DNA of 64,000 nucleotides, taken from positions 112,022,432-112,086,431 of the forward strand of contig NC_080685.1 of assembly GCF_030445035.2 (NCBI RefSeq), given 5' to 3'. Numbering within the stretch: position 1 is the stretch's first letter; each line of letters opens with the position of its first letter. Shown here in pieces: positions 22,276-34,859 of this stretch. This DNA comes from Dasypus novemcinctus. Lineage: Eukaryota; Chordata; Mammalia; Cingulata; Dasypodidae. Below the pieces are notes generated by a model. The model had not been told where the DNA came from and searched no databases. It saw only the letters and a program-made list of their open reading frames with translations. The translations under genes were made by a program, and so were the position numbers.

Positions 22276-24966
22276 CCTTTTTTTGATGGTAGCCATTCGA
22301 GTGGGTATGAAATAACATTTCATTGTGGTTTTGATTTGCATTTCCCTAATGGCTGATGATGTCGAACATCTTGTCATGTGCTTTTTGCTCATTTGTATAT
22401 CTTCCTTGGAAAAATGTCTATTCATGTCTTTTGCCAATTTTAAAAATTGGGTTATTTGTCTTTTTGTTGTTGAATTGAGGGATTTTTATATATTCTGGAT
22501 ATTAAGCCCTTATCTGATATGTGGTTTCCAAATATTTCCTACCAATGTTTAGGTTTTCATTTTATTTTTGAGATGGAGTCTTTTGCAGCACAACAGTTTT
22601 TATGTTTCTTCATTAATCCTCTATTGAGATGTACTGTCTAATGGTGATAAATGGGTATTGAAGGACCCAACTATGATTGTAGAGGCATATATTTCTCCCC
22701 TTAGTTTTGCCACTATTTGCCTCATGTATTTTGGGGCACCCTGGTTAGGTGCATAAATATTTATGATTGTTCCTTCTTTTTGATAGATTACCCCTTTTAT
22801 TAATATATAGCATTCTTCTTCATCTCTTATAATAGTTTTACATTTAAAGTCTATTTTGTCTGCTATTAGTATAGCTACTACCACCATTTTTTTGAAAATT
22901 GTTTGCATGTAAAGTCATTTTCCAATCATTCACTTGCAACCTTCTTGAGTTGCTGAATCTAGGTGAGTTTCTTATAGACAGCAGGTTGATGGGTTATATT
23001 TCCTTATCCGTTCTGCCACTCTGTGTCTTTTGACTGGAGGGTTTAATCCATTAATATTTAATGTTATTACTGTCAAGGCAGTACTTACATTAGCCATTTT
23101 TCTTTAGGTTTATATATGTCATTTAGTTTTTATTTCTTTTTATCTTTTTAATTATTCTTACTAATAATCTTCCTTTCTATACATTCCTCCATTTCTCTCT
23201 TCTCTTTCAACTTGCAGAATTCCCTTTTGTATTTCTTAAAGGGCAGGAATCTTTGACAAACTCTCTTAATTTCTGTTTATCTGTGAGTATTTTGAATTCT
23301 CTCTCCTTTTTGAATGCCAGCTTTGTTGGATATAGGATTCTTGGCTAGTAGTGTTTTGTTTTTTTTTCTTAGTCCTCTCAGGCTATTTTTGCTTTTCATA
23401 ATTCTTTTTCTTTCTGCTCCTCAGCCTGATTTATTTCAATTGTCTTGTCTTTAAGTTCACTGATTCTTTCTTCTGTCTTCTCTAATCTGCTGTTGAAACG
23501 CTCCTAGGGATTTTTCATTTCTGTTATTGTGTGGTCTTCATCTCAGGTAGTTCTGTTTCCTTCCTTTTAAAAATTTCTATCTCTTTATTGAGATTCTCAT
23601 CTTGTTCATTCATCATTTTCTTTATATCATTTGGTTCTTCCTCTGTATTTTCCTTCATTTCCTGGAGCATATTGAAGATCAATTTTTTAAAGTCTTTGTT
23701 CAGTATTTTCATAGTCTGGGCTTCTTCAATGATGTTTTGTGGATTTTTATCCCCTTACTTTTGATGAACCATAATTTCCTGCTTCTTCATTTTTCTTGTA
23801 ATTTGTTTTGCATACTGTACATTTTAATATTTTAAAATGTTAACTCTGGTATTTATTCCTTGAGATGTCTATTTCTTGAGTTTGTATCCAGGTAGTGTTA
23901 TGACAGAGATTTTCCTGTGTGTCAGGAGCTTAAAAAACCAAGCAAACCTAATCAGGAAACACCTTTCACCACCCTTGCAAATTGTGTTGCACTGGCTGGT
24001 GCTCTCTCAGAGTTCAGGTCTCCTATCTGAAAGGTCAGCCCGGGGCAAAGGCAAACAAGGGGTCCTCCCTGTCCTTTTGGGCCTGTGTCTTGTCCTAGGC
24101 TTGTGCTTGCTGATTTTTTAGGAGTTCCCCTGCTTACAGGTATTCGACTGCCCCCTCTGCCTCCCAGGAAAGAGACCTTCTCCCTCTTTCAGGTGCTATT
24201 CTGCAGGACTGAAGGTAAGTAAGCCTTTGCCCCAAGTTGTCTGCCTCAATAGTTTCTTACATGGAATTTGTTGTCTGAAGCTACTGTTACCTAGAGGGAA
24301 AATTCTGGGATAGGAGCATGCTGGAGAGGAACTTCCTAATTCAGCCTTTCCCAGTCAGAGCAATGCCAGGGACCCACAAAGGGAGTGCTGGCCAGCTCCA
24401 AACTGCCCTACAGAGGGGATTAGTAAAGGCCAGGAAGGGCTCCAGAAGTTTCTTCCACAGCCCTCCAAAGCTGCACTTTCTTGACTTGACACCTGTCCCC
24501 TGCAGCTCAGAGGAAGTGTACTGTCTTTAAGTCTCCTTTGTCACCTTTGTCCAGGGTTGGCTAGAACTTTGCCTGCCCTCAGAGCCAGGTTCCCAGGGAT
24601 CCAAAGTAACTAATCAAAAGTCGTGTTCAGTGACGGGGCCCCGCTTTCCCCTGATCTTGGGGAGGTGGATTTTTATGTCCCTTTCTGGCATCGTCAAGGT
24701 ACACCAGGGGTCAGGCTGCATAGTTGCCTGCTGTGCAAGTGGAGGGTTGGTGATTATACCTGCTGTGCGGAGAGAGCAGCTTACTGGCACTTACTGTTAT
24801 TTTCCACCTCTTCCCCCTGCTCTTCTGTGGATGTTGTACAACGTTCTACTGGACTCCAGGGTTTTGGAATAGTTGATTCAGACAGTTCCTGCCTGTTTAA
24901 TAGTTGTTCTGGTGGAATGGTTGAGTCCTGGATGTTTCGACTCTGCCATCTTTCCCCAATTCCTCT
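22276..24966 (-). mobile_element. L1 LINE with internal deletion, antisense
   Basis: 22276-22617 is the ORF2 3' end (parallel to 9220-9550). At about 22618 it jumps to ORF2 endonuclease sequence (parallel to 13190 onward). About 2.3 kb of ORF2 including the RT is missing relative to the near full-length copy. It continues through the ORF1 region to a 5' UTR ending 'ctctgccatctttcccc' near 24940-24957. The endonuclease frame at 22621-22908 keeps 'IYAPNQGAPKYMRQ'. Confidence 0.75.
22621..22908 (-). pseudogene. L1 ORF2 endonuclease fragment
   Basis: A 95-codon frame with 'INIYAPNQGAPKYMRQ' and 'IVGSFNTHLSP', the conserved L1 apurinic-type endonuclease blocks around the GDFN motif. In this copy the position of the catalytic Asp reads Ser (GSFN). 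The frame is cut off at the deletion junction near 22618. Confidence 0.8.
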
Positions 24967-24974
24967 CAGGGCCA

Positions 24975-25066
24975 TTTTTTAAAATTTTATTTTAGCAGAT
25001 ACTGAGGACTGAACCTGGGACCTCATGCATGCAGAACAGGCACTCAGCCACTGAGCTACCACTCCA
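24975..25066 (-). mobile_element. Short tRNA-type SINE
   Basis: Carries 'gaactgaacctgggacc' reversed-tRNA text, 'ccactgagctacc' and a T-rich tail complement at left. Flanked by an 8-bp duplication cagggcca (24967-24974 and 25067-25074) at the very 5' edge of the L1. Confidence 0.7.
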
Positions 25067-25079
25067 CAGGGCCAATTTA

Positions 25080-26085
25080 AATACCTTTTTATGGGAAACC
25101 GAGCCTAGAGAAGGTAAGTCTGTTTGACTGTAGAGTTAGTCTCTAACTACTAATGCCTGTAGCGTGGGCCAATCCATATGTGCACTGAGTACTACCTATG
25201 TATGAATAAATAATGTGTTGTACACACATGGAACTACTATTTTTCTAATGTATGTGAATGAAGTTCAAATGTATTTTTAAATGTTGTATTATTGCTAGTC
25301 ATTTTTATCATGATCTTCCTCAATCAATAGACATTAAATGTTGATGGGTGTATCCAGAGAATTTCTTTTTACTTAACAATAGTTTGTAAAACTTTTTACT
25401 TAACAATAGTTTATTAAAGTCAACTTTACACATGCACATAGTTTGAAGACTCAAATAATTAAAGTGAAGAATTGAAATGCAAAGCAGGACTCCTCCTTTT
25501 ACATGCAACTCTTCCTCCATTTCCTGCTTCTTAAAATTCTTTGGTATTTATCTCCATATCTCTAAGTAACAGGTTTATATTACTCTTTCTTGATTTTTTG
25601 ATGTTAGACATAATCTAAGGAATTCCATAAAGGAAAAGAGGGTTTTAATTTTCTTTACACATCACTCTCTGTTTCTATCGCACATGAGATTACGACTTAA
25701 GTTTTATTCTGGTCACAACTGAGTCACGTAATATAAATTATGATTATATTGTCTTTTCTGTAAAACGTTTTATTTTTCCTAAAGTTAATATTTACCTTTT
25801 TGTTTCTTGATCAATTTTTTTGTATTGACCAACTTATTCATTCTCCCAACCTGCTTCCAGTGTGTAAATCTGCTCTCAGTAGGTATTTCTATCCATTTCA
25901 TCTTCTTGAAGAAGTCCTTTCTAGAGCCTCCTGATCTGCTCTAGGCTGGGCTGGTTAAGCTGTACGCCTATGGCAGAGCTGCCCTATTGAGATGTTCCTT
26001 TCATTATCATCCCAGAGATTCACTTTGCCTCTCTAATGTGTTTGATTCCTGTTTCCTGGATCCAATGTCTTTCTCTTTCTTAGTT
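25080..26085. other. Unassigned AT-rich sequence
   Basis: No confident repeat or gene. A near-perfect local duplication of 'ctttttacttaacaatagttt' type occurs at about 25367-25411. Confidence 0.35.
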
Positions 26086-26089
26086 TATT

Positions 26090-27250
26090 CTGTCATTTTG
26101 GTGGTGCACATCCCTCAGTAGCTCCCTGAGAAATGGTGCCAAAGAAGTAAATGTTTTGAGATCTTGCAGGCCTGAAACTTTTAAAAAAAATATATCCACA
26201 ATCCAATTATAGTTTGACTGTATAAAATTTTGGTTTGGAAAACATTTTCTCTGCTTATTATCTTCTAGTTTCTAGTGTTGTTGAGAAATCTAATGTCTTT
26301 CTGATTGTTTGCACTTTGGTTGAAATGCTCTCCTTACCTTTTTTTTCTCTGACAGTTTGTAGAATTTCTTTCTTATCCTTGGTGGTCTAAAATTTCACAA
26401 TGTATGTTTCTGTTTTCATCTGTTGTGCTGGATGCTTTCAGTCTGGAAACTTGTGCTCATTCATCCTGGGAGATCTCATTTTGTCTTTGCTGATTTCTTT
26501 CTTTCCATGTAGAGAGCGCAGAACACTTCCTAACTGAAATCCTTTTGTTCAGATCTTGGGCCTTCTGAACTGGTCTTCTTTTCATTTTATTTTTTCTTCT
26601 TCTGTTTTCCATCGCTTTGCCATTGGCTCTATTTCTGAGAGATTTCTTTAATTTTAACTTCCACACTTCTATTTGGAATTTTCATTTTGGCCATCATATT
26701 TTAAATTTCTAAAACAATGGGTTTCTTTGGAATTTCTTTATTTTTTCATTAGCTGTTTCCTCCAACTTGCATTTTTTCCTGTTTGTTTTGGCCCCTGCTT
26801 TCATTTTAGAGGTTTTCCTTAAATATCTCAGCGAGCCTAGGCCTTTGGCTCATGTATATGAGTGGAGCTTACACAAAGCCCTTTGGAAGCTTTGCTCATT
26901 TTCAGTGGGCCTTGTCCAATATGTGCTCTCGATTTAGTATCTCTAGGTCTTTTTATTATTACTGGGATCATGTTCTACAGGGAAGGCTCCCTCAGTCGGG
27001 TAAAAGTTTGGTGGACAATGTCTGGAAACAGAGTGGAAGAAGTCTGGAAGCAGGAAAATGGTGATGTCTTAAAATTCTATGTGTAAACCACTTATTCCCT
27101 CTGATTTTAATACACAATCCCTATCTTAGATGTACCTAGTATCCTGCTTTGTTACCCTTTCCAGAAAATGAGCTTCTCGTCTTGAGCCAGGTGGGCGAGG
27201 GGCAGGGCTGAGAGAACAAGGGGATGGGAGTCTAACTGTATCATAGATTT
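26090..27250 (-). repeat. Old LINE fragment, HAL1/L1 ORF1-like
   Basis: Plus-strand text such as 'tagtttctagtgttgttgag', 'ggtggtctaaaatttcacaa' and 'tgagagatttctttaatttt' resembles the antisense of HAL1 (ORF1-only L1 relative) or old L1 ORF1. A 69-codon Lys/Arg-rich minus-strand frame at 26457-26666 is consistent with a decayed ORF1 coiled coil. Tentative. Confidence 0.4.
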
Positions 27251-27885
27251 TCAATCAGACCTCTTATTTTTAGCCCCATTTTCATCTCTACTTCCAAAGG
27301 TACCTGAAGCTGGTTTAGGATTCGACTTTTCTTGGGTCTTCTAAGTCAGTTTCTACTCATCCATCTTCCTTTCAGTTTCCAATACTGTACAACTGCTGTC
27401 TTTAGCCTGTTTTCTTTGTTCCTGGGTTTTAGCCTTAAAAAAAGCCTCTTTATGGTTTTTGTGATGTTTGAAGAGGAAGAAGAAAATGAGTATATCTAGT
27501 CTTTCAACTTTTATCAGAACCATACAATTTCTTGAAGTTAGAAAAAAAGGGGAATTGATTGGCAATCATTGCTCCAATTCTTCTACTTCCTTCTACCCTT
27601 ATTTCAAAAACTTTTCTCTTGTGTCTCACTTTCCACAGGTCTCTACTATCTGTTAGTTAATCTGACTATATATTTTGACTAATTGGTGCAAATAATAACC
27701 AGGCCCATAACAGTTACTCATTGCTCTTGAGCACATAATATTTAGAGCTCAAAATATGTGGATTACCTCCTAATATGCTCCCTTTAAGAGATGTAAATTG
27801 TACTATTTTGGAAACAGTGCTATTGTGTATAGTTTGTGTCATGGGGAAAAATAATTTTTCATTTTTAAAGTTTCTTTTTCTCCTT
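27251..27885. other. Unassigned sequence
   Basis: About 630 bp with no recognised repeat or exon. Confidence 0.35.
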
Positions 27886-27887
27886 TT

Positions 27888-29460
27888 TTATTTTTAAAGA
27901 AGCTTTAGAAATAAACATAAATGTCCCTTTAAAAATATAGGGGATTTCCTTATGCCTCACCCTTTCCCCTTCCACACTTTCCCATTAACATCTTTCATGA
28001 GTGTGGTGCATTTGTGACAATTGATGAGCACATATTGAAGCACTGCTACTAACCATGGACTGTAGTTTACATTATAGTTTACACCCTGCCCCACACAATT
28101 TTACAAGTTATGACAAAATATATAATACCTGTATCCATCATTGCAGGACAATTCCAGTGTTCTGAAAATGCCCCTATATTACACCTATCTTCCCTCCCCC
28201 TCCTTTCAGAACCTCTGGTGGTCACTGCCTCCAAATCAATGATAAAAGTTCTTCCATTGCTAGAAGAATAAGTCTATAATAAAATAATAATAAATCCACT
28301 TTAGTCCATAGTTGCATTGCCCCCTTATTTTTGTTCATTCCTCAATCTTGAGGATTTTGGGATGGTGATGCCCACTCCACTTCTAACTGAGAGGGGGCTT
28401 AGATCCCTTGGGGCAGATGGATGGAACTATCTTGCTTTCAGTTGCAGATACTCTCTGTTCCTTGGGATGGATGTTGTCCATTATCATCTCCTTGTTAGTT
28501 GTCCTAGGTGAGTCCAATGAACTGGATAATAGGTGTTGCAACTCTGCTGAGATTTAGGGCTCAACTGGCACATGAATGGACCAAAGATTTAAGTCTGGGA
28601 CATATATTTAACAAGTATAGTGCTAATTATAGGTGCAAATAAAAATGGCAGAAGAGCCATGCATAGGGAAACTATGAATGAGTCTAACTCTGTTACATTA
28701 GGGAGTATATATTCCTAGGTAAGGCCCAATGACAGGGTGCTGAATTCCTGAGCTGTCTGCCCTGCTTACAGTGTCTGGATGTCTCGAGAGCCCTCAGGAG
28801 CCCCCATGCTTGAGGCATTGTTTACTGTGGCAGTCGGTGAAATCCTGTTAAGACATGCATAAGCGTAACCTCTGGAATGACCTCCCAACTCACTGTGAAA
28901 TCTCTTAGCCATAAAAACTCACTTTTATTTAATATCTCCCCCTTTAGGTCAAGGTTTTTTTCCAGATGCATGGCTAGTTGGTGCTTGGTAATAATCACTC
29001 AGTGTCAGGGAGGCTTATCTGGGGAGTCATGTCTCACACCACGGGAATTAGTGTGTTTACATGCCTAGTTTGACTTCGAGAGAGGCCGCATTTGAGCAAC
29101 AAGGAAGCTCTCAGGAGGCAATTCTTAGGCAATATATAATACCACACTAAGTTTCAATTTCACAAGAAAAGGTTTATAAGTATAATCATCACTATCAAGC
29201 ACCTGGCATAATGGTCTGTCTTCCTTCACTGGGCACTGCCCTTGTACTTGGGAGATTCTTGCCATTCTGTTACAGAATGTAGCAGGACTCCCCAGGATGG
29301 AAATTCAGTATTCTTTTGGTAATTGTGTGGGTCTCCACCCACCGAGACAAGGCCCCATGACCACTTGAACACATTCACATGCCTTAGATACATGCCCCTG
29401 GTGCACCCCATCACCATCAGCCCATACCAGCGATCCTCCCCTGCCACAGTTGCTACTCTT
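27888..29460 (-). mobile_element. L1 3'-end-type retroposon, longest copy
   Basis: 27888-28660 parallels 2183-2943 closely ('gagtgtggtgcatttg', 'ttgggatggatgttgtcc', 'gtgagtccaatgaactgg'). It then continues about 800 bp further into sequence absent from the other copies ('agggagtatatattcctagg', 'gagtcatgtctcacacc'). The A/T-rich end is at left, so it reads on the minus strand. This copy shows the family is longer than the 760-bp unit and that the others are 5' truncated. Confidence 0.6.
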
Positions 29461-29689
29461 CTGTGATCGAAAATCTCTTGAAAAACAAAGCCAACAAAAT
29501 AACCAAATAAAAGTAATAAGAAAATGAAATAATAATAGTTTTAAAAATAACAAATAAAGTACAAAAAAACTTCTTTGAAATAATATAAAAAATTTTTAGA
29601 TGGTGTCTTTCATTGCTGTGAGATCTATTGTCTTGTATGCACAGTGGCATTCTCTTCCATATATTCCTCCAGTGTCTTATTTTTTCATT

Positions 29690-29945
29690 TTATCTTCAAA
29701 GAAGCTTTAGGTGACAGAAGTCACAGAAAATACAGGGGATTCCCATATTCCAATGCCCTCCCCCTTTTCCACTCTACCCTATTAATAACATTTTACGTGT
29801 CGGTGATACATTTGTTACAATTGATGTACAAATACTGCAACATAGCTACTCACCATGGTCAATGGTTTACATTATGGTTTACATTTTGGACCATACACTT
29901 TTATAGGTTTTGATGAAAGTTAAAACGGACAGGATCCGTTATTGC
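29690..29945 (-). mobile_element. L1 3'-end-type retroposon, short copy
   Basis: Begins 'atcttcaaagaagcttta', matching the start of the 27888 copy ('tttttaaagaagctttaga'), and carries 'gtcggtgatacatttgttac' and 'caccatggtcaatggtttac'. Truncated after about 255 bp. Confidence 0.55.
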
Positions 29946-29999
29946 AAGATCATACAGAACAATTATTTTTAAAAGTTGACAGGCATCATTTTTCATTTC

Positions 30000-31515
30000 T
30001 TGGAAGATGATTTGTTAAGGTCATATTTAGCTCATCTGCTTTGCTAAGAATTTTTCAGGGCAACACTGGAGTCTCTCCTAAGCCTAGACTTTGAGAGAAA
30101 GCTAGTTCCTTTCCGAAGTCCAGTGGGCTGAGGAGGTGCCCTGGAGGCTGGAGAGCAGGCCGCTGCGGCTGCACGCGGGTGCCTCGGGGCGCTCCTGGGC
30201 TCCGTCTCCGTATGGGAGACCTTAACACTGCGCTTTATCCGAGTGGGTGAGATGGGCGTGCACCAAGCAGGAATAAGGAATGAAGACACACAGGGCAGAG
30301 CTGTGGAGGGTAGGAGGCTGCGGGTCTGACTCCACCCACCCAGAGCCGGGCCAGGCTCCCCGGCTGAGGGCACAGCCCTGCACAGGACTGTCAGCCTCCG
30401 GTCTGGAGGGTCCAGGACACCCGCACATCTGACCAGCTGGCCTCAGATTCAGTGGTCCCCACCCCTCTCAGGTTGGCAATCCACTGGAAGGACTCTCAGA
30501 GTGCAGGAAAGTGCTGTAGTGTGAGCACTGTTTTATTATGGCAGAAAGGATACAGGGAAGCAGGAGCCGGAGGAGGAGCTGCACAGGTGATTGGGGCATC
30601 CCAACACTAACTCCCACGTCCTGGCCCGGGGTTGAGGGCCGCCGCCCTCCGGCACGGCTGATGTGAGCTACCAGCCCGGGGAGCTCCCGCAGGCGCCAGC
30701 GCCCAGGGCTGTTGATGGGGTTTCATTCCCCGGCAAGCCCCAGCCCCGAGGGGAGGCGGGCAGCAGTGGCTCCGGGCAGCTCTGGAGGGCCAGGCCTCAC
30801 CCTGTGTTGGGATGCTGATGTAAAAACTTCCAGAGGCAAATATTTTGTTAGGTGTGGCGACAGATGTGGTTCGGCTTTCCTTTCGTGTGGTTTAGCTGTG
30901 ACAAGTACAGTATGTAAAGATCGAAAAGAACAAAACGTGTATTTTCCCCCTCCCTGTTGTATCTACTGACTGGCTTTATTTGTTTGTGTTTAATTTTCTT
31001 TGTTTACTGACTGGTTTTTATTTCAAATTCTGCCAATGGAGGTGGAAACGCCTGGGGTGGTGGCTTTTGTGCAGCGCACCTGATTCCTCGCAGAATCTCC
31101 TTCTTACGTCTACATGGGACCGAGGGGGAAGAGGGATCAGGTGCTTGGGAGAAAGGCCTTGAGAAGCCAGCTGGGGCTCATGACCTGCTAGGCACCCCGA
31201 AGGGGGCCCTGAGGCCTTCTAAAGAGCCCGTGCCTGCTGACAGGAGGGCTCTGATGTTCTGAATACCGAGATCGTCAGGTCTGCAAGCTCGGAGGTTAGG
31301 AGCTACCAAGTGCCTAAACTACCCTTCATGAGAGAGGGGAGAAGAATTTGACTTTATTCACTTATCTGTTCATTATGCAAAAATCTTTATGGAGTCTGTT
31401 GACACTACATTAAGCCACCACATGGATTCACCTGGAGTACACAGAATGAACCGGCACATCTTCTGGGGACCGTTGCTGGCCTCCATAAATAGAGTATGGA
31501 GAATTAAAAACTCAC
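30000..31515. other. Unassigned, partly GC-rich sequence
   Basis: 30040-30800 is GC-rich. The piece around 30475-30600 ('ggactctcagagtgcaggaa', 'ttttattatggcagaaagga') could be an old LTR. 30800-31515 shows nothing recognisable. No exon with both splice sites and a convincing frame was found. Confidence 0.35.
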
Positions 31516-31517
31516 AT

Positions 31518-31601
31518 TTTTTTTTTAAACAGAGGTACCGGGAATTAGACCTGGGACCATGGGAAGCAGATGCTCAATCACTGAGCTACAAACACTGCCC
31601 A
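31518..31601 (-). mobile_element. Short tRNA-type SINE
   Basis: T-rich start, 'ggtaccgggaattagacctg', 'ggaagcagatgctcaatcac' and 'tgagctac' define the reversed tRNA-like module found in several places in this window. Confidence 0.6.
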
Positions 31602-31682
31602 GTATATACATTTTTAAAAACATTAAGCTTTAAAGAAATTTCTCTGGGCACTTGTGTCTATGCTTCTCTTCCTCCACCATGC

Positions 31683-32056
31683 TTTTTTTTTTTTTTGAGA
31701 TTTATTTTATTTACTTATTTCTCTGCCCCTTCATTGTTTGCACTGTCTGCTCTCTGTGTCCGTTCATTGTGTGCTTTCTGTGTCTGCTCATCTTCTCTTT
31801 AGGAGGCACTGGGAACCGAACCCGGGACCTCCCATGTGGGAGAGAGGCACTCAATTGCTTGAGCCACCTCCACTCGCTGATTTGTTGCATCTCTCATTGC
31901 GTTTCCTCTTTGTGTCTCCTTGTTGTGTCAGTTCACCGTGCCAGCCCATCGGGTCAGCTCGCTGTCTTGCTCATCCTCCTAGGAGGCACCAGGAACTGAA
32001 CCCAGGACCCCCATGTGGTAGGCGGGTGCCCGAATGCTTGAGCCACACCCGCTTCT
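31683..32056 (-). mobile_element. Dimeric tRNA-type SINE (DAS-II-like)
   Basis: T-rich tail complement at 31683-31698, then two tRNA-like modules: 'aaccgaacccgggacctccc' near 31814 and 'gaactgaacccaggaccc' near 31992, ending 'cttgagccacacccgcttct'. Same architecture as 20760-21115. Confidence 0.75.
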
Positions 32057-32060
32057 TCCT

Positions 32061-33682
32061 CATCACATTTTGCACTTACTTTCCTCAGAGGAGGGAGAGA
32101 ACATTGCTGGCAGTGGACAGAGCCATGGATGACCGCAGAAGGCTTTACAGAGGCAGGACTTGCTGCGAGGCTGGGTGGCTGGGAGTGTTAGGGAGAGATT
32201 AATGAGTGTGGGGGTGGGAGCATGCCAGGTGAAGGGGCGGCATGAGATGGTCAAGGGTGAAGTTTCCAGTGAGCAGCAGAGTTGTGGGAGAGGGAGGGAT
32301 AAGATATGGATTGCTATAGGGATCAGTGGGTGGGCATCAGCCACCAACGATCCTGGTCATTATTGGAAATCACTGATGACTTTGGACATCATCAAAAAAG
32401 CTGCTTTAGGGAGATGAGCCAGGGCTAGGATGCACTACATCGTGGTGGAGGGCGGGTTTGGCTTCCTGAGTACTAATCAGAGATGCACTTCAGGATCATT
32501 TGTGGAGCATTTAAAATATCTCTGCTGGGACCCCACCACTGGAAATTCGGATTCAGGACATTGATGGAATCTAGATGTAGTTTGCTGCATTTCGTGGTTA
32601 AAAACTGCTGAAATGGTGGATGATTGTAATATTCTACTTATAATGCCATGGAACTTGATTGAGGGCTGCAGCAATGGACTTGAAAGAACATGGATTGATA
32701 TTAGACCACTCCTTGTTCCAATCCACGCGATGTTCTGAGCCATCTCCCACACCTACGTACCTTCTGTAGTACCACCTGCTGGGCCCCCAGCTCACTCACA
32801 GCTGTACTAGCCTCCCTTATAACATTTTCCTGGGGAAATATTTCTTTGAGGTCTTTGTGGACAAATATTTTTATACATTATTATTGCTGACGTTAAGATT
32901 ATTATTAATGTTTTAAAATATACTTTATTATAGTTTCCAGCTTCATTCTTGTTCAACTCTCACCTTTACAAGAAAGTTGTACTATACAGAGCAAAAACAT
33001 AAAAAATATTCTCAGGTTTCTGTTGCACAGAGGTGAACAATCCGCAAAAACACTGAGCGTTTAATTTGTCCCTGAACATTCTTAGAATAATGGAAGACTC
33101 AGAGACAATACTTAGGTAGTAAGGTACTTCTTGATCATGAACAAATTGCATTTATGTCTTATTTGGGGACCAGGAAAAATAACTGGTTCTATCACAAACC
33201 ATTTATGCCAGAGCAGACAATGCTTCATTAAAGGCAGAGAAAAAGTGCTGATGCAAATCCTTCCTTTCTGGAAAGCTAATCCTTTCTGTCATGGAACAAA
33301 GACTGGTAAAAATATCCACATTTGCAGTCATCAGGATGGCGAAATTTGAATTTGATGAACAAATGTATTTATCTCTTGATATATATGTGTGTATATATAT
33401 ATATTTAGCTACATGATTCAGCTTTTGATTTGCATTGGGCCATTTTGAAAGAAATGAAGCATTTGTTGGTTGCAACCTAATTGATTTCTTCGGAATAGTC
33501 CTGGTTTGTGGTCTAGTGGGCTGTGGGGCCTTTTCCCCTGACCTCGTGTAAGATAACGTGGGAATCGGAGCTGCACCCTGGGGAGCTGGCCCAGCACTGA
33601 GTCTGTGAGGACAGGACCAAGGGGCACGTTTAGGAATGACACGGTTACTTCTGCTGGCCTTAGCCTCAAAAGGTCAGGGAAG
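32061..33682. other. Unassigned, apparently unique sequence
   Basis: About 1.6 kb with no recognised repeat apart from a TA tract at 33379-33405. No convincing exon. It could hold conserved non-coding DNA, which needs alignment to judge. Confidence 0.35.
33379..33405. repeat. (TA)n-type microsatellite
   Basis: Alternating TA with a short GTGTG interruption. Confidence 0.8.
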
Positions 33683-34104
33683 GGAAGCGGACTTGGCCCA
33701 GTGGTTAGGGCGTCCGTCTACCGCATGGGAGGTCCGCGGTTCAAACCCCGGGCCTCCTTGACCCGTGTAGAGCTGGCCCATGCGCAGTGCTCATGCACGC
33801 AAGGAGTGCCCTGCCACGCAGGGGTGTTCCCCACGTAGGGGAGCCCCACGCGCAAGGAGTGCGCCCGTAAGGAGAGCCGCCCAGCGCGAAAGAAAGTGCA
33901 GCCTGCCCAGGAATGGTGCCACACACACGGAGAGCTGACACAAGATGACGCAACAAAAAGAAACACAGATTCCCGGTGCCGCTGATAAGGATAGAAGCAG
34001 TCACAGAAGAACACAGAGCGAATGGACACAGAGAGCAGACAACTGGGAGGGGGGTGGTGAGGAAGGGGAGAGAAATAAATAAAAAATAAATCTTAAAAAA
34101 AAAA
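33683..34104 (+). mobile_element. DAS-III-type SINE, complete, with TSD
   Basis: Starts 'ggaagcggacttggcccag', B-box 'ggttcaaaccccg' near 33738, tail AAATAAATAAAAAATAAATC then A-run. Flanked by a 10-bp duplication gtcagggaag (33673-33682 and 34105-34114). It is close to the family consensus, with many CpGs, suggesting a young insertion. Confidence 0.9.
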
Positions 34105-34442
34105 GTCAGGGAAGTCCACTCAGACACACTAGCTTCCCTGATAATCTAGTGCAGACCAATAAAACATTAATTCACAGGAACCCTCTGGAAGCGTGCTTTA
34201 CTCCAGCTTGCGTGCCCTTACCCCACCTCCTTTCCCTCGCAATCCCAGCTCTGCAGCCTGTTGCTGTCCTGAAGGGCTCCCTGCAGCTGCTTTTCCAGTC
34301 TCATCTCCCCGCTGTGTCCGTCTCGCCGGACTCCTCACTGTTCCTGAAGATGCCTCTTTCATGCCTCCGTGCCTTCGTTCTTTTGCCCTTTGTTAATGAG
34401 GGCTTTCCTGCCCATTTCCGTCTAACAATTTCTTTTCTTTTT

Positions 34443-34858
34443 TTGTTTTTTAAAGATTTATTTTTATTTATTTATTTATTTCTCTTCCCCCACCCCAGCC
34501 ATCTGCTCCCTGTGTCCATCTGCCGTGCGCTCCTCTGTGACTGCTCCCATCCTTATCAGTGGCACCAGGAATCTGTGTTTTTTTTGTTGCGTCATCTTGT
34601 TGTGTCAGCTCTCCGTGTGGGCGGCACCTCCTGGGCAGGCTGCACTTTCTTTTGTGCTGGGCGGCTCTCCTTACAGGGCACACTCCTTGCACATGGGGCT
34701 CCCCTACACGGGGGACACCCCTGCGTGGCACGGCATTCCTTGCGTGCATCAGCACTGCACATGGGCCAGCTCCACACGGGTCAAGGAGGCCCGGGGTTTG
34801 AACCGGGGACCTCCCATGTGGTAGGTGGACGCCCTAACCACTGGGCCAAGTCTGCTTG
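34443..34858 (-). mobile_element. DAS-III-type SINE, antisense
   Basis: Tail complement 'aaagatttatttttattta' at left, body, and tRNA-like head ending 'ccactgggccaagtctgctt'. It lies 340 bp from the plus-strand copy at 33683-34104, giving an inverted SINE pair. No clear TSD seen. Confidence 0.85.
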
Positions 34859-34859
34859 C

